Part shown: positions 35,635 to 44,598 of the stretch, piece by piece | How the letters are laid out: every line of letters starts with the position of its first letter | Position numbering within the stretch: the first letter of the stretch is position 1 | Assembly: GCA_034432635.1 (NCBI GenBank) | Contig: DAOUBK010000018.1 | Span: 1-64,000 of the forward strand | From: Roseiflexus sp034432635 | GTDB taxonomy: Bacteria; Chloroflexota; Chloroflexia; Chloroflexales; Roseiflexaceae | Direction: 5' to 3' | DNA: 64,000 nt | Notes under the pieces: generated by a model | The model's database searches: none | Told to the model about the DNA's origin: nothing | The model's input: only the letters and a program-made list of their open reading frames with translations | Program-made: the position numbers and the translations under genes

Positions 35635-37048
35635 CGAGAGACTCCTGTTTCTGTCCAGGTTCGACAAGAAAGGTCGGCAGCGCCGGGTTGCTGCCGGTTG
35701 TGCTGTTCGATGGCGCCGGAGCGCTGATGCGTGTCAGACACCCCAGCGCGCGGTCTCCATAGAGACAGGGATTTGAGTTGACATAATAATTATCGCAGAT
35801 AATCCCCTTGTCGTCCGACCAGATCGGGTAGCATTCTTCCGGCGTCGGCACACGCTCCTGGAGGATTGACGGCTCTTCGAGTGCGCGTTCGAGCGCTCCT
35901 TCCCAGTCGAGTGGGGCCGTTGCCCAACCAGCGATAACCTCTGCATCGCCATATGCATCGTTCGGTTTGAGCACCAGGCGTTCGCGGTGGCGGCGGGCGA
36001 AGTCGAGGAGATCGACCCGTTCGCCCTGATAGCGGGTGGTTCCCCGACGCACCGGTCGCGTCCACGGCACGTGGCGCGCCACCGCCAGCGCCGATCCGGC
36101 GTCGAGGATGCCGCTTGCCGGTCCTTCATCGTCGGAGAGCAGCCCCATGATCAGCCTGGTGTGCGCCGGTTTGGTACGGAAAGGGTTGACGACGCAGACC
36201 ACCCGATCGGCGTAAGCGCGGATCAACGGGTGGTGCAGATCGTACATGGCAAGGAATTCGTGCTGTAACAGACGCCGGTAGACCAGATCGACAGGACGCC
36301 ACGACGCACCGCCGTCTGTTAGGCGCGTTTCGACGTACAATCGCCCGCCCTGGTAGCGTAGATCGTCGGGAGTGCAGACAACGGTCGGAAGTCCGTCCGC
36401 CTCGAAACATCGTTGCAGATGCTCGATCTCAGACCATGTCGTCACAGTGGGAAAATCGACGATTGCGACGGTCGGTGTTCCGCGCCCGCCCCAGGCGCGG
36501 TACGTGTCGATCAGCGTCTGTTGCAACCCCTGACGCACCGGCAGCGCCGTTGCCTGGAACGTCTGGCGGAACGCTGTCATCACCCTGGTCTGGTCGAAGA
36601 AACCGGCGAGCGCTTCGTCGTAGCCGATCCCGATCGGTGACTCGCAACTGGCTTCGGTGAACCAGCACCACTCGCCGTCGGGCGCCAGCACGCCGTCGAG
36701 ACGTCCAAAAGCCGTGGCGCCGGGGTAGCCGGGATCGATTGCCAGTACTTCGCGTTCGACCGGCGTGAGGCGGTACGGCGCCAGCAGCGCCGGTTCGGTC
36801 AGCGCCGCAGCGCTCACGGCGCGAACGGCGCGCCCGACGAGTGCAGCCGCGTGCAGCAGTGTATCGTACTGGGTGCGGGTGATGAAGCGTGGGCGCAATA
36901 CCGAACAGATCGGCTGGTTGCGCTGTGGACCGACCAGCATGCCACATTCGCGCTGCCCTGCGTCGAGGACGGCGAAAGTGTCGCGTGCCAGCGCCGTATC
37001 GAGCAGACTGTGATAGTGCGCAATGATGTCGTCGAGGCTGGTCGTCAT
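35621..37048 (-). CDS. Circularly permuted ATP-grasp protein inside the trp operon
   Basis: A 475-residue protein with the marks of circularly permuted ATP-grasp ligases. An acidic metal-site-like stretch comes first (FGRLDGVLAPDGEWCWFTEA and CESPIGIGYDEAL, about residues 112-145), then PTVAIVDFP and VDLVYRRLL. The nucleotide-binding lysine region is RLVLKPNDAYGDAEVI (about residue 360), and ILQERVPTPEE follows (about residue 400). Such enzymes activate a carboxylate with ATP to form an amide or ester; the substrate is unknown. It starts one base after the trpG stop and overlaps trpD by 14 bases, so its expression is tied to tryptophan synthesis. The last 25 residues are low-complexity and may be dispensable. 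Confidence 0.78.
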   Translation of the reverse strand: MTTSLDDIIAHYHSLLDTALARDTFAVLDAGQRECGMLVGPQRNQPICSVLRPRFITRTQYDTLLHAAALVGRAVRAVSAAALTEPALLAPYRLTPVEREVLAIDPGYPGATAFGRLDGVLAPDGEWCWFTEASCESPIGIGYDEALAGFFDQTRVMTAFRQTFQATALPVRQGLQQTLIDTYRAWGGRGTPTVAIVDFPTVTTWSEIEHLQRCFEADGLPTVVCTPDDLRYQGGRLYVETRLTDGGASWRPVDLVYRRLLQHEFLAMYDLHHPLIRAYADRVVCVVNPFRTKPAHTRLIMGLLSDDEGPASGILDAGSALAVARHVPWTRPVRRGTTRYQGERVDLLDFARRHRERLVLKPNDAYGDAEVIAGWATAPLDWEGALERALEEPSILQERVPTPEECYPIWSDDKGIICDNYYVNSNPCLYGDRALGCLTRISAPAPSNSTTGSNPALPTFLVEPGQKQESLDANP

Positions 37049-37049
37049 C

Positions 37050-37616
37050 TCAATGTCCTGTCAAAAAGTTGCGCAGTAACTCCTTGCCTGCCTCGGTCAT
37101 GATTGACTCGGGGTGGAATTGCACGCCCTGCACCGGATAATCACGGTGACGCAGCCCCATAATCAACCCGTCGTCGGTCCAGGCAGTGATGCTCAGACAA
37201 GCAGGCAGGTCATCGCGGCGCACGATGAGCGAATGGTAACGTGTTGCCAGGAATGGGTCGGGGAGACCGGCGAACACCCCCTGACCGTTGTGGTGGATGG
37301 CGGAAAGTTTCCCATGCATCACCTTCGGCGTACGCACAACGGCGCCGCCATATGCCGCGCCGATTGCCTGGTGCCCCAGACAGACGCCAAGAATGGGAAT
37401 GGTAGCGCCGAGTTCACGGATGAGGGCGATACTGATACCAGCCTCATTCGGGGTGCATGGTCCGGGTGAAATGACGATCTTCTCCGGTGCGAGCGCCGCC
37501 ACATCGCCGACGGTCAGTTCATCATTGCGTCTGACGATCACCTGTGCTCCCAGTTCGCTCAGGTACTGGTAGAGATTGTAGGTGAAGGAGTCGTAGTTGT
37601 CGAGGAGGAGTATCAT
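37050..37616 (-). CDS. trpG: Anthranilate synthase glutamine amidotransferase subunit
   Basis: A 188-residue class I glutamine amidotransferase that supplies ammonia to TrpE. It opens ILLLDNYDSFTYNLYQYL, has the nucleophile in GVCLGHQAIGAAYGG (Cys near residue 79) and the His-Glu pair in QFHPESIMTE (about residue 170). Its ATG overlaps the trpE stop (ATGA), and the ATP-grasp gene begins one base after its stop. It may also serve p-aminobenzoate synthase, as in many bacteria; no pabB is seen here. Confidence 0.95.
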   Translation of the reverse strand: MILLLDNYDSFTYNLYQYLSELGAQVIVRRNDELTVGDVAALAPEKIVISPGPCTPNEAGISIALIRELGATIPILGVCLGHQAIGAAYGGAVVRTPKVMHGKLSAIHHNGQGVFAGLPDPFLATRYHSLIVRRDDLPACLSITAWTDDGLIMGLRHRDYPVQGVQFHPESIMTEAGKELLRNFLTGH

Positions 37617-39157
37617 ACTTCGCCCTCCGCCGTATCGATAGCGCGCAGGAGTGCAGCCGCCTTATTGCAACTTTCTTCATACTCAGCCGCCGGATCGCTA
37701 TCCGCCACCACGCCGCCGCCAGCCTGCACGTAGGCGATCCCGTCCTTGACGACCATGGTGCGCAGGGCGATACAGGTGTCGAGGTCGCCGTTGAAGCCGA
37801 CGTAACCGACGGCGCCGGCATAGACGCCGCGCTGCTCACCTTCGAGTTCGGCAATGATCTCCATGGCGCGGATCTTCGGCGCACCGCTGACAGTTCCGGC
37901 GGGAAACACTGCCCGCAGTGCGTCGAGCGCCGTCATATCGCTGCGCAGTCTGGCGGTCACGTGGCTGACCAGGTGCATCACATGGCTGAACTTTTCAACC
38001 TCCATAAATGTAGGAACGCGCACCGAACCCGGTTCGGCGACGCGCCCCAGGTCGTTGCGTCCCAGATCGACGAGCATCAGATGCTCGGCGCGCTCCTTTT
38101 CGTCTGCCAGCAATTCCTGCGCCAGGCGCGCATCCTCTTCTGGGTCTTTACCGCGGCGGCGCGTACCCGCAATCGGATGGGTGGTGACGATTCCTTCCTC
38201 GACGCGCACCAGCAACTCCGGCGACGCACCGACCAGGTCACCTTCAGGGGTGTGGAGGTAGAACATATACGGCGACGGGTTGATCGTGCGCAGGGCGCGG
38301 TAGATGGCAAAGGGATGCACGCGCACCGGGCGACTGAAGCGTTGCGATGGCACAACCTGAAAGATATCGCCGGCTGCGATGTACTCTTTGGCGACCTTGA
38401 CGCGCCGCATGTACTCATCACGGGTGACGTTCGATGTCACGGCGACCGGCTCAGGAGCATCGAGGGGCCAGGGATCGTAGTTCGCCACAAACGAAAACGT
38501 CTGATCCGGCAGATCGCGCCCTGATGCCGGCAGTGCCTGGTTATGGATCGGCAGCGGTTGTCGCAGGCGCTCGATCAACGCCTCGATCCGCGTCGCAGCG
38601 CGCCTGTACGCACCTTCGAGGTCTGGATCGTCCAGGTGCACGTGGGTCAGCACCTTGATCTTGTGGCGCAGATGGTCGAACACCAGCAACGTATCCACGA
38701 ATTGCCACAATCCTTCGGGCATCGCGTACCCGCGCTTCTCCGGACGCGGCAGGCGCTCGAAGGCGCAGACCGTCTCATAACTGAAGTACCCGACCGCGCC
38801 GCCGACGAAGCGTGGCAGATCGGGCAGGCGCACCGGACGGTAGGCGCTCAGGTAGGAGTGCAGCACCCGGAGCGGGTCGGTGTAGGGCAACGTCTGCTTG
38901 TACCCGCCCTGCACCGCGCTGGCGACTCCCTGATCGAACCGTAGCGTCAGGTATGGTTCCGCGCCGATGAACGAGTAGCGCGCAATATGCTGTCCGCCTT
39001 CGACCGATTCGAGCAGAAAACTCCACGGTTCACGCGCCACTTTGAGGAATGCCGAAACCGGTGTTTCCAGGTCGGCAAGCACTTCGGCGTAGATCGGGCA
39101 CAGGTTGCCCTGACCGACCAGTGCGCGCATGTCGCTCAGCGATGGAGTCAATTTCAT
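37613..39157 (-). CDS. trpE: Anthranilate synthase component I
   Basis: A 514-residue chorismate-using enzyme, the committed step to tryptophan. The N-terminal FLLESVEGGQHIARYSFIG (about residue 52) contains the LLES element that binds feedback tryptophan. The catalytic part has FQVVPSQRFSRP, MFYLHTPEGDLVGASPELLV, HPIAGTRRRG, LVDLGRNDLGRV, FSHVMHLVSHV and GTVSGAPKIRAMEII. An ATG at 39157 with AGAGG seven bases upstream was chosen; longer in-frame reading enters the tandem repeat array. trpS lies 120 bases upstream on the same strand. Confidence 0.96.
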   Translation of the reverse strand: MKLTPSLSDMRALVGQGNLCPIYAEVLADLETPVSAFLKVAREPWSFLLESVEGGQHIARYSFIGAEPYLTLRFDQGVASAVQGGYKQTLPYTDPLRVLHSYLSAYRPVRLPDLPRFVGGAVGYFSYETVCAFERLPRPEKRGYAMPEGLWQFVDTLLVFDHLRHKIKVLTHVHLDDPDLEGAYRRAATRIEALIERLRQPLPIHNQALPASGRDLPDQTFSFVANYDPWPLDAPEPVAVTSNVTRDEYMRRVKVAKEYIAAGDIFQVVPSQRFSRPVRVHPFAIYRALRTINPSPYMFYLHTPEGDLVGASPELLVRVEEGIVTTHPIAGTRRRGKDPEEDARLAQELLADEKERAEHLMLVDLGRNDLGRVAEPGSVRVPTFMEVEKFSHVMHLVSHVTARLRSDMTALDALRAVFPAGTVSGAPKIRAMEIIAELEGEQRGVYAGAVGYVGFNGDLDTCIALRTMVVKDGIAYVQAGGGVVADSDPAAEYEESCNKAAALLRAIDTAEGEV

Positions 39158-39177
39158 AACGTGCCTCTTCCCGGAGT

Positions 39178-39276
39178 TTAACGTTCCAACGTTCAACGTT
39201 CCCAACATTCCAACGTTCAACGTTCAACGTTCCCAACATTCCAACGTTCAACGTTCAACGTTCGACGTTCAACCTC
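39178..39276. repeat. GTTGAAC/GTTGGAAC tandem array, copy 5, between trpS and trpE
   Basis: On the minus strand, 7-8 base units with GTTGAAC and GTTGGGAAC fill nearly the whole gap between trpS and trpE. A transcript from trpS into trpE would contain them. Confidence 0.88.
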
Positions 39277-39277
39277 A

Positions 39278-40285
39278 TCAAATAAACTTCAACCCCATCG
39301 CCTCTTTCATGCGGTTGAGCGTCTCATCGGCTTCGACGCGCGCGCGGGCGGAACCGGCAGCCAGAATGTCTTCGACGATGCGAGGGTTACGTTCGTACTG
39401 TGCGCGTCGCTCGCGGATCGGATCGAGAAATGCGTTAATTGCTGCCGCCAGTTTGCGTTTGACCTCGACATCGCCGACCTTCCCCTGACGGTAGCGTTCT
39501 TTCAGGTCATTCACCTCGTCCACATTGGGGTTGAATGCGTCGTGGTAGATAAAGACCGGATTCCCTTCGACCCTGCCGGGAATATCGGCGCGCACGCGAT
39601 TCGGATCGGTGTACATCCGACGCACCTTTTCTTCGACGGTTCGAGCATCATCACTCAGGTAGATGGCGTTATCCAGACTCTTCGACATTTTTGCCTGACC
39701 GTCGATGCCAACCAGTGTCGGCACATCACCGATCAGCGTTTCGGGTTCGGGCAGCACCTCACCGTACAGCGTATTGAAGCGGCGCGCAATTTCGCGGGTG
39801 ACCTCCAGGTGCGACGCCTGATCCTTGCCGACCGGCACCAGATCGGCGCGCACACAGAGGATGTCGGCAGCCTGGAGCACCGGATACCCTAGCAACCCAT
39901 ACGATGGCTGCTCGATGTGCAAATCCTGCATCACTTCTTTCAGTGTCGGCACACGTTGCAGGCGCGGCACCGTCGTCAGCATGCCGAAGATTAGCGCAAT
40001 TTCGCTGATCGCCGGCACCATCGACTGCAAAAAGTAGGTCGATTTTTTCGGATCGATCCCGACACTCAGGTTGTCGAGCACCACGTGGCGAATATTCTCC
40101 CCGGTCTGCCGTAACCGCTCGAGTTCGGTGCGGGTGGTGAGCATATGCAGGTCGGCGACCAGGAAGAAGCATTCATACTGATCCTGCAACCGCACCCGGT
40201 TCGCCAGTGTACCGACATAGTGCCCCAGGTGCATGCGCCCGGTTGGACGGTCGCCGGTCAGGATACGTTTTTTGGGGTGATTCAT
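39278..40285 (-). CDS. trpS: Tryptophanyl-tRNA synthetase
   Basis: A 335-residue class I synthetase charging tRNA-Trp. The HIGH-type motif is GDRPTGRMHLGHYVGTL (residues about 11-25) and the KMSKS motif is DGQAKMSKSLDNAIYLS (about residue 205). AGGAGGAG precedes the ATG at 40285; an in-frame extension upstream lacks family similarity. It is placed at the head of the trpE-trpG-ATP-grasp-trpD block, coupling tryptophan synthesis and charging genes on one strand. No T-box is seen in its 100-base leader. Confidence 0.95.
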   Translation of the reverse strand: MNHPKKRILTGDRPTGRMHLGHYVGTLANRVRLQDQYECFFLVADLHMLTTRTELERLRQTGENIRHVVLDNLSVGIDPKKSTYFLQSMVPAISEIALIFGMLTTVPRLQRVPTLKEVMQDLHIEQPSYGLLGYPVLQAADILCVRADLVPVGKDQASHLEVTREIARRFNTLYGEVLPEPETLIGDVPTLVGIDGQAKMSKSLDNAIYLSDDARTVEEKVRRMYTDPNRVRADIPGRVEGNPVFIYHDAFNPNVDEVNDLKERYRQGKVGDVEVKRKLAAAINAFLDPIRERRAQYERNPRIVEDILAAGSARARVEADETLNRMKEAMGLKFI

Positions 40286-40391
40286 AGCACTCCTCCTCAC
40301 AAGGTATGGTATAGTGTTCATCAGGATTGTGCGCTTCTCCCCGCGAGAGCTGCACCTGCGGGGGATTCCGTCAGACGTCAGATCATTATCT

Positions 40392-42317
40392 ATGCCATCG
40401 AAATCACTCTCCCGCCGCGTGGCTCTGTCTGCTGCTGCGGCGTTCGCCACGCTCGCAACGCTCCGTCCTGCGCGCGCGCAAGAAGCAGCGACGCTCGCTG
40501 CCCGTAAACCGGTTGTTGCGCCCCTGCAACCGGTTGAGGTCGATGTGTCCATCCCCGGCTACACCGGTCCCGCCGCGATTATTCTGTTCGACAGCCGCAA
40601 GCGGTTTGCCGGCGTTGCCGAGGGGCGCGTCGAAAATGGCGTCGGGACATTGATCGCCATTCCACGGGGCGCGTTGGGTGCGCAGTGGGTCGCACTGTTC
40701 GCCTCCGGTCAGTTCGTCGCCGCCAATCCGGCGCTCTTCACGCTCGATGCGCGCACCGAAATCTGGACTGGGCAGGAACGCTTCGATCGCTTCGTGCCGA
40801 ACGCTGCCGCGATCTTTGCCGCGGCTACCCTGTCGTATACCCTTGATGGCGTTTCCTTCCGCGGCTATCGTTCGCCCGACAGCCCATTGATCTGGTTGCG
40901 TGACCACGTGTACGCGCAGCGTGGCGCACGCTACTTCGATGCCGATCTCAAAACGACCTTCGACGACTTCCGACGCTACCAGCAATCCGATGGCAGTTTC
41001 CCCGATTTTCTGCCGCGACCGCCGTGGACTGACCGTGCCCTGCGCGTTCCGGTCGAAGCCGATGTTGAGTTCCTGTACGTTCAGGGCGTCTACGAAGCAT
41101 GGCAGGCGACCGGTGATGATGGGTGGATGCGCAGCCACCTGGAACCGATGCGGCGCGCCGTCACCTATTCGTTGCAGCATCCGCTGCGCTGGGACGCCGA
41201 ACGCGGGTTGATCAAGCGTCCATTCACGATTGACACGTGGGACTTCGAGTACGGTCCCACGACAATTGACCCGGATACCGGCAAACCGGCGCCGCGCCAC
41301 TGGATCGACGATCGGACGATCTGGGGCGTCTTTCACGGTGACAACACCGGAATGGCGCAGGCGCTGACCATGCTCGCACAGATGGAAGAGCGCGTCGGCG
41401 ATGCAAACCTGGCGCGCGTCTGGCGTGATGTCGCTGCCGGTCTGATGCGCAACCTGAACGCGCTGAGCTGGAACGGGCGTTTCTTTCGCCACCACGTGCC
41501 GGTACAACCCTTCGACATTCCCGGTGTGGATCGGGAACGCCAGTTGAGCCTGTCGAACGCATATGCGCTTAATCGCGGCGTACTCACCGTGCAACAGGGA
41601 CAGGCAATCATCGACGAGTACATCGAGCGTTCCAAAACCACGCGCGCATTTGCCGAATGGTTCAGCATCGACCCGCCGTTCCCACCGGGGAGTTTCGGGC
41701 TTGCCGGGCGCAGTGGCGAACTTCCTGGTGCGTATGTCAACGGCGGTATTATGCCGATCACCGGCGGCGAACTAGCGCGGGGTGCTTTCCGTTATGGCAA
41801 CGAAACCTACGGCTTCGCCATCCTGGAACATTACTGGCTGCGTATGCTCAGTCGTGGGCGCACCTTCCTTTGGTATCATCCCGACGGCGCAGAGGGTGTC
41901 GGCTCCGAGGATACCATCCCGACCGATGCATGGGGAACGGCTGCAATGTTCACCGCGCTGATCGAGGGTGCTGCCGGCATCGAGGAGCGGGGTGTCGCCA
42001 TACGGGATGTGGTTGTCAGCCCGCGTTGGGGTGCAACCGGTCTGACACAGGCATACGTATCTGCGCGCTACCCGGCTGGCGACGGCTATCTGGCGTATGT
42101 CTGGCGGCAGAACCCGCGCAGCATTGATATTGACCTGAGCGGCGCATTCGAGCGAGCGCGGGTGCGAGTGTTGCTGCCGCCTGATGCGCCGGGCAGCGTC
42201 GAAGCGCTGGTTAACGGCGTGCCTATGGCGCACAGCAGTGAAACCCTGCGCGCGAGCCGGTACGTCATCATCGACGTGATGGATATGGCAGTTGTTCAGG
42301 TGCAGGTGCGCTGGTGA
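40392..42317 (+). CDS. Secreted six-hairpin glycosidase-like protein
   Basis: A 641-residue protein with an N-terminal twin-arginine-type signal (SLSRRVALSAAAAFATLATL, cleavage after ARA). A beta domain follows, then a long alpha-helical part typical of (alpha/alpha)6 barrels. Recurrent blocks include DSPLIWLRDHVYAQRGARYF, YQQSDGSFPDFLP, PVEADVEFLYVQGVYEAW, HGDNTGMAQALTMLA, PGAYVNGGIMPITGGE and PTDAWGTAAMFTALIEG. These fit amylo-1,6-glucosidase or GH63/GH15-like enzymes, but no family is certain. The ATG at 40392 gives the signal peptide. The gene is divergent from trpS and converges with the isomerase-like gene 11 bases away. Confidence 0.75.
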   Translation: MPSKSLSRRVALSAAAAFATLATLRPARAQEAATLAARKPVVAPLQPVEVDVSIPGYTGPAAIILFDSRKRFAGVAEGRVENGVGTLIAIPRGALGAQWVALFASGQFVAANPALFTLDARTEIWTGQERFDRFVPNAAAIFAAATLSYTLDGVSFRGYRSPDSPLIWLRDHVYAQRGARYFDADLKTTFDDFRRYQQSDGSFPDFLPRPPWTDRALRVPVEADVEFLYVQGVYEAWQATGDDGWMRSHLEPMRRAVTYSLQHPLRWDAERGLIKRPFTIDTWDFEYGPTTIDPDTGKPAPRHWIDDRTIWGVFHGDNTGMAQALTMLAQMEERVGDANLARVWRDVAAGLMRNLNALSWNGRFFRHHVPVQPFDIPGVDRERQLSLSNAYALNRGVLTVQQGQAIIDEYIERSKTTRAFAEWFSIDPPFPPGSFGLAGRSGELPGAYVNGGIMPITGGELARGAFRYGNETYGFAILEHYWLRMLSRGRTFLWYHPDGAEGVGSEDTIPTDAWGTAAMFTALIEGAAGIEERGVAIRDVVVSPRWGATGLTQAYVSARYPAGDGYLAYVWRQNPRSIDIDLSGAFERARVRVLLPPDAPGSVEALVNGVPMAHSSETLRASRYVIIDVMDMAVVQVQVRW

Positions 42318-42328
42318 ACGCGCAACCA

Positions 42329-43096
42329 TCATAGGGTTGCCCACCATCCACGTACCTTCTGTGCGCTGAGCAGCAGAAAGTCGTGATCCTGGTCGAACAC
42401 TTCCAGCGTGATGACATCATCGTAGCCGAACTGTTTCAGCAGGCGGATCGTCGCCCACCAGTCGATCTTGCCGGCGCCGATCGGCATGTGATCATCCTCC
42501 TGTCCGCGATTGTCGGAGAAGTGGACATGCCACAGTCGTGAACCGAGCCGGTCGAGCAACTGCTCCAGATCGATCCCGGCTACAAACGCATGCCCCACAT
42601 CGAGATGCAATCCCAGACGCAGATCGGCGTCGAGAATAGCGCAGATCTCCGTCAGTCCAAAGCGACGCAACGGCGGATGCTCGACGACAATCCGGATGCC
42701 GTAGGGTTCCGCCAGTTGCGCCAGTTCGGCAAAACTGGCGCCGTTGCGTTTCAGTTCGTCATCGTTGCCGTAGAGCGGGGCGCCGCGCGTGATGTGGACG
42801 TTCACCAGGCGCGCGCCGATCGCCGCAAAGACCGGCAGCGACGCCGCAACTTCCTCTACTGCCGCGCGACGCACCCGCTCCACTGGCGAGGCGAAGGGCA
42901 GATACCAGGCAGTATGACCAACCACGCGCATGCTGGCAGCATCGAGGATCGCGCGCAGTTCTGCCGGATCGAAACTGTCGAGCAGCGCCGCCGGTCCTTC
43001 GATTGTCAGATCGAGCGCGTCGAACCCGTTCGCAGCAGCCCAGCGAGCCTCATCGAGGATGTTGCGCGCGGGATGGTTCATATACGCCAGCTCCAT
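42329..43096 (-). CDS. Sugar phosphate isomerase/epimerase-like TIM-barrel protein
   Basis: A 255-residue xylose isomerase-like (AP endonuclease 2 fold) protein. Metal-ligand regions are IRIVVEHPP (Glu, about residue 142), GLHLDVGHAF (Asp and His, about 168), WHVHFSDNRGQEDDHMPIG (His, about 195) and ITLEVFD (Glu, about 233). GGAGG precedes the ATG at 43096. It starts 16 bases after trpB2 on the same strand, so it is very likely in the T-box-controlled transcript. Its substrate is unknown, and any link to tryptophan is only positional. Confidence 0.82.
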   Translation of the reverse strand: MELAYMNHPARNILDEARWAAANGFDALDLTIEGPAALLDSFDPAELRAILDAASMRVVGHTAWYLPFASPVERVRRAAVEEVAASLPVFAAIGARLVNVHITRGAPLYGNDDELKRNGASFAELAQLAEPYGIRIVVEHPPLRRFGLTEICAILDADLRLGLHLDVGHAFVAGIDLEQLLDRLGSRLWHVHFSDNRGQEDDHMPIGAGKIDWWATIRLLKQFGYDDVITLEVFDQDHDFLLLSAQKVRGWWATL

Positions 43097-43112
43097 CGCA
43101 TACCCTCCAGGT

Positions 43113-44471
43113 TTATCCAACCGTCGGCAGTCCGGCAAGCGCCATGGCAACCTCTTCCTCAGAGTACTCGTAGTCGCGCAGTTTTCCTGCCATATAGTCG
43201 GTATACGCCTGCATATCGAAGTGCCCGTGACCACAGAGGTTGAACAGGATTGCGCGACCGATCCCTTCCTCCTTGCAGCGCAGCGCCTCGCGGATCGCCC
43301 CGGCAACGGCGTGGTTGGCTTCCGGGGCAGGAATAATCCCCTCGGCGCGAGCGAACTGAATGCCGGCGCTGAACGTTTCCAGTTGCTGTACATTGATCGC
43401 TTCGATAACGCCCAGTTCGAGCAGGTGGCTGACGAGCGGCGCCATACCGTGGTAGCGCAACCCACCGGCATGAATACCTGGCGGCACGAAATCGTGTCCC
43501 AGAGTGTGCATTTTGACAAGTGGCGTCATCTTTGCCGTATCGCCGAAGTCATACGCATATCTACCGCGAGTCATACTCGGACAGGCTGCCGGTTCGACCG
43601 CTATCACCCGCACATCGCGCTCGCCGCGCAGTTTCTTCCCGATGAACGGGAACGAAATGCCACTGAAGTTACTGCCGCCGCCGGTGCATCCGACGATGAT
43701 GTCGGGGTAATCGTCCGCCAGTTCCATCTGCGCCAGCGCCTCTTCGCCAATAACCGTCTGATGGAGCAGCACGTGGTTGAGCACGCTGCCGAGCGAATAT
43801 CTGGCATCCGGGTTCTGTGCGGCCACTTCGACGGCTTCGGAAATGGCGATCCCCAGGCTGCCGGTGCTGTCGGGATGGGCGGCGAGGATCGCGCGTCCGG
43901 CGTTCGTCTCCTCACTGGGGCTGGCGACCACCCGCGCGCCATACGCTTCCATCAACGCCCGTCGATACGGCTTCTGCTGATAACTAACCTTCACCATAAA
44001 GACCAGCACATCGAGCCCGAAGAATGCGCCTGCCATTGCCAGCGACGATCCCCACTGCCCCGCGCCGGTTTCCGTCACCAGGCGTTTGACCCCTTCCTGC
44101 TTGTTGTAGTACGCCTGTGCTACGGCGGTATTCGGCTTATGGCTTCCAGCCGGGCTGACTCCTTCGTACTTGTAGTAGATGCGGGCAGGCGTATCGAGCG
44201 CCTGCTCGAGACGGCGCGCGCGAAACAGCGGTGTTGGACGCCACTGACGGTAGATGGACTGCACCTCTTCGGGTATCTCGATAAAGCGCTCGGTGCTCAC
44301 TTCCTGCATGATCAGCGCCATCGGAAAGAGCGGCACCAGGTCTGGCGGACTGATCGGCTGCCCTGTGCCTGGATGGAGGACCGGCGGCGGCGGCACGGGC
44401 AGGTCTGCCTGGATGTTGTACCAGGCGGTCGGCATCCGATCTTCGGTGAGCAGATACTTGACGGTCTTCAT
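43113..44471 (-). CDS. trpB: Tryptophan synthase beta chain, TrpB2 type
   Basis: A 452-residue PLP enzyme making tryptophan from indole and serine. The PLP lysine is in SPAGSHKPNTAVAQA (about residue 105), and GCTGGGSNFSG (about residue 240) binds the phosphate. The longer N-terminal region (TEDRMPTAWYNIQADLP and PPDLVPLFPMALIMQE) and the missing trpA partner mark the TrpB2 subfamily, which can use free indole or even O-phosphoserine in some organisms. It is preceded by a long leader with promoter and T-box, so expression should respond to uncharged tRNA-Trp. The isomerase-like gene follows 16 bases later. Confidence 0.94.
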   Translation of the reverse strand: MKTVKYLLTEDRMPTAWYNIQADLPVPPPPVLHPGTGQPISPPDLVPLFPMALIMQEVSTERFIEIPEEVQSIYRQWRPTPLFRARRLEQALDTPARIYYKYEGVSPAGSHKPNTAVAQAYYNKQEGVKRLVTETGAGQWGSSLAMAGAFFGLDVLVFMVKVSYQQKPYRRALMEAYGARVVASPSEETNAGRAILAAHPDSTGSLGIAISEAVEVAAQNPDARYSLGSVLNHVLLHQTVIGEEALAQMELADDYPDIIVGCTGGGSNFSGISFPFIGKKLRGERDVRVIAVEPAACPSMTRGRYAYDFGDTAKMTPLVKMHTLGHDFVPPGIHAGGLRYHGMAPLVSHLLELGVIEAINVQQLETFSAGIQFARAEGIIPAPEANHAVAGAIREALRCKEEGIGRAILFNLCGHGHFDMQAYTDYMAGKLRDYEYSEEEVAMALAGLPTVG

Positions 44472-44563
44472 GGAATGTCCCTCCTCAGCAGCACGGGTAG
44501 CGCGCAGGCAACATGACGAGCAACGTGCGCCGTGCCTGCCGTGATCGACGCGCGTCGCGAATC

Positions 44564-44598
44564 AAAAAGCCCCTCATCCTGTCCAGGGACGAGAGGCT
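44564..44598 (-). terminator. T-box terminator hairpin
   Basis: On the minus strand AGCCTCTCGTCC (44598-44587) pairs with GGATGAGGGGCT (44579-44568) with G-U pairs, followed by TTTTT. It is mutually exclusive with the T-box antiterminator just upstream. Confidence 0.85.

Noticed and set aside
6545..39276. GTTGAAC-type arrays as possible CRISPR arrays or coding repeats
   Set aside because: Units are 7-8 bases with no spacers and no cas genes nearby. Translated versions (NVPTFNV) depend only on the repeat and differ in frame, so they are not real proteins.
42930..44516. A long plus-strand open frame opposite trpB2 and the isomerase-like gene
   Set aside because: It is the antisense shadow of two well-recognised genes; it matches no family and no ribosome site supports it.
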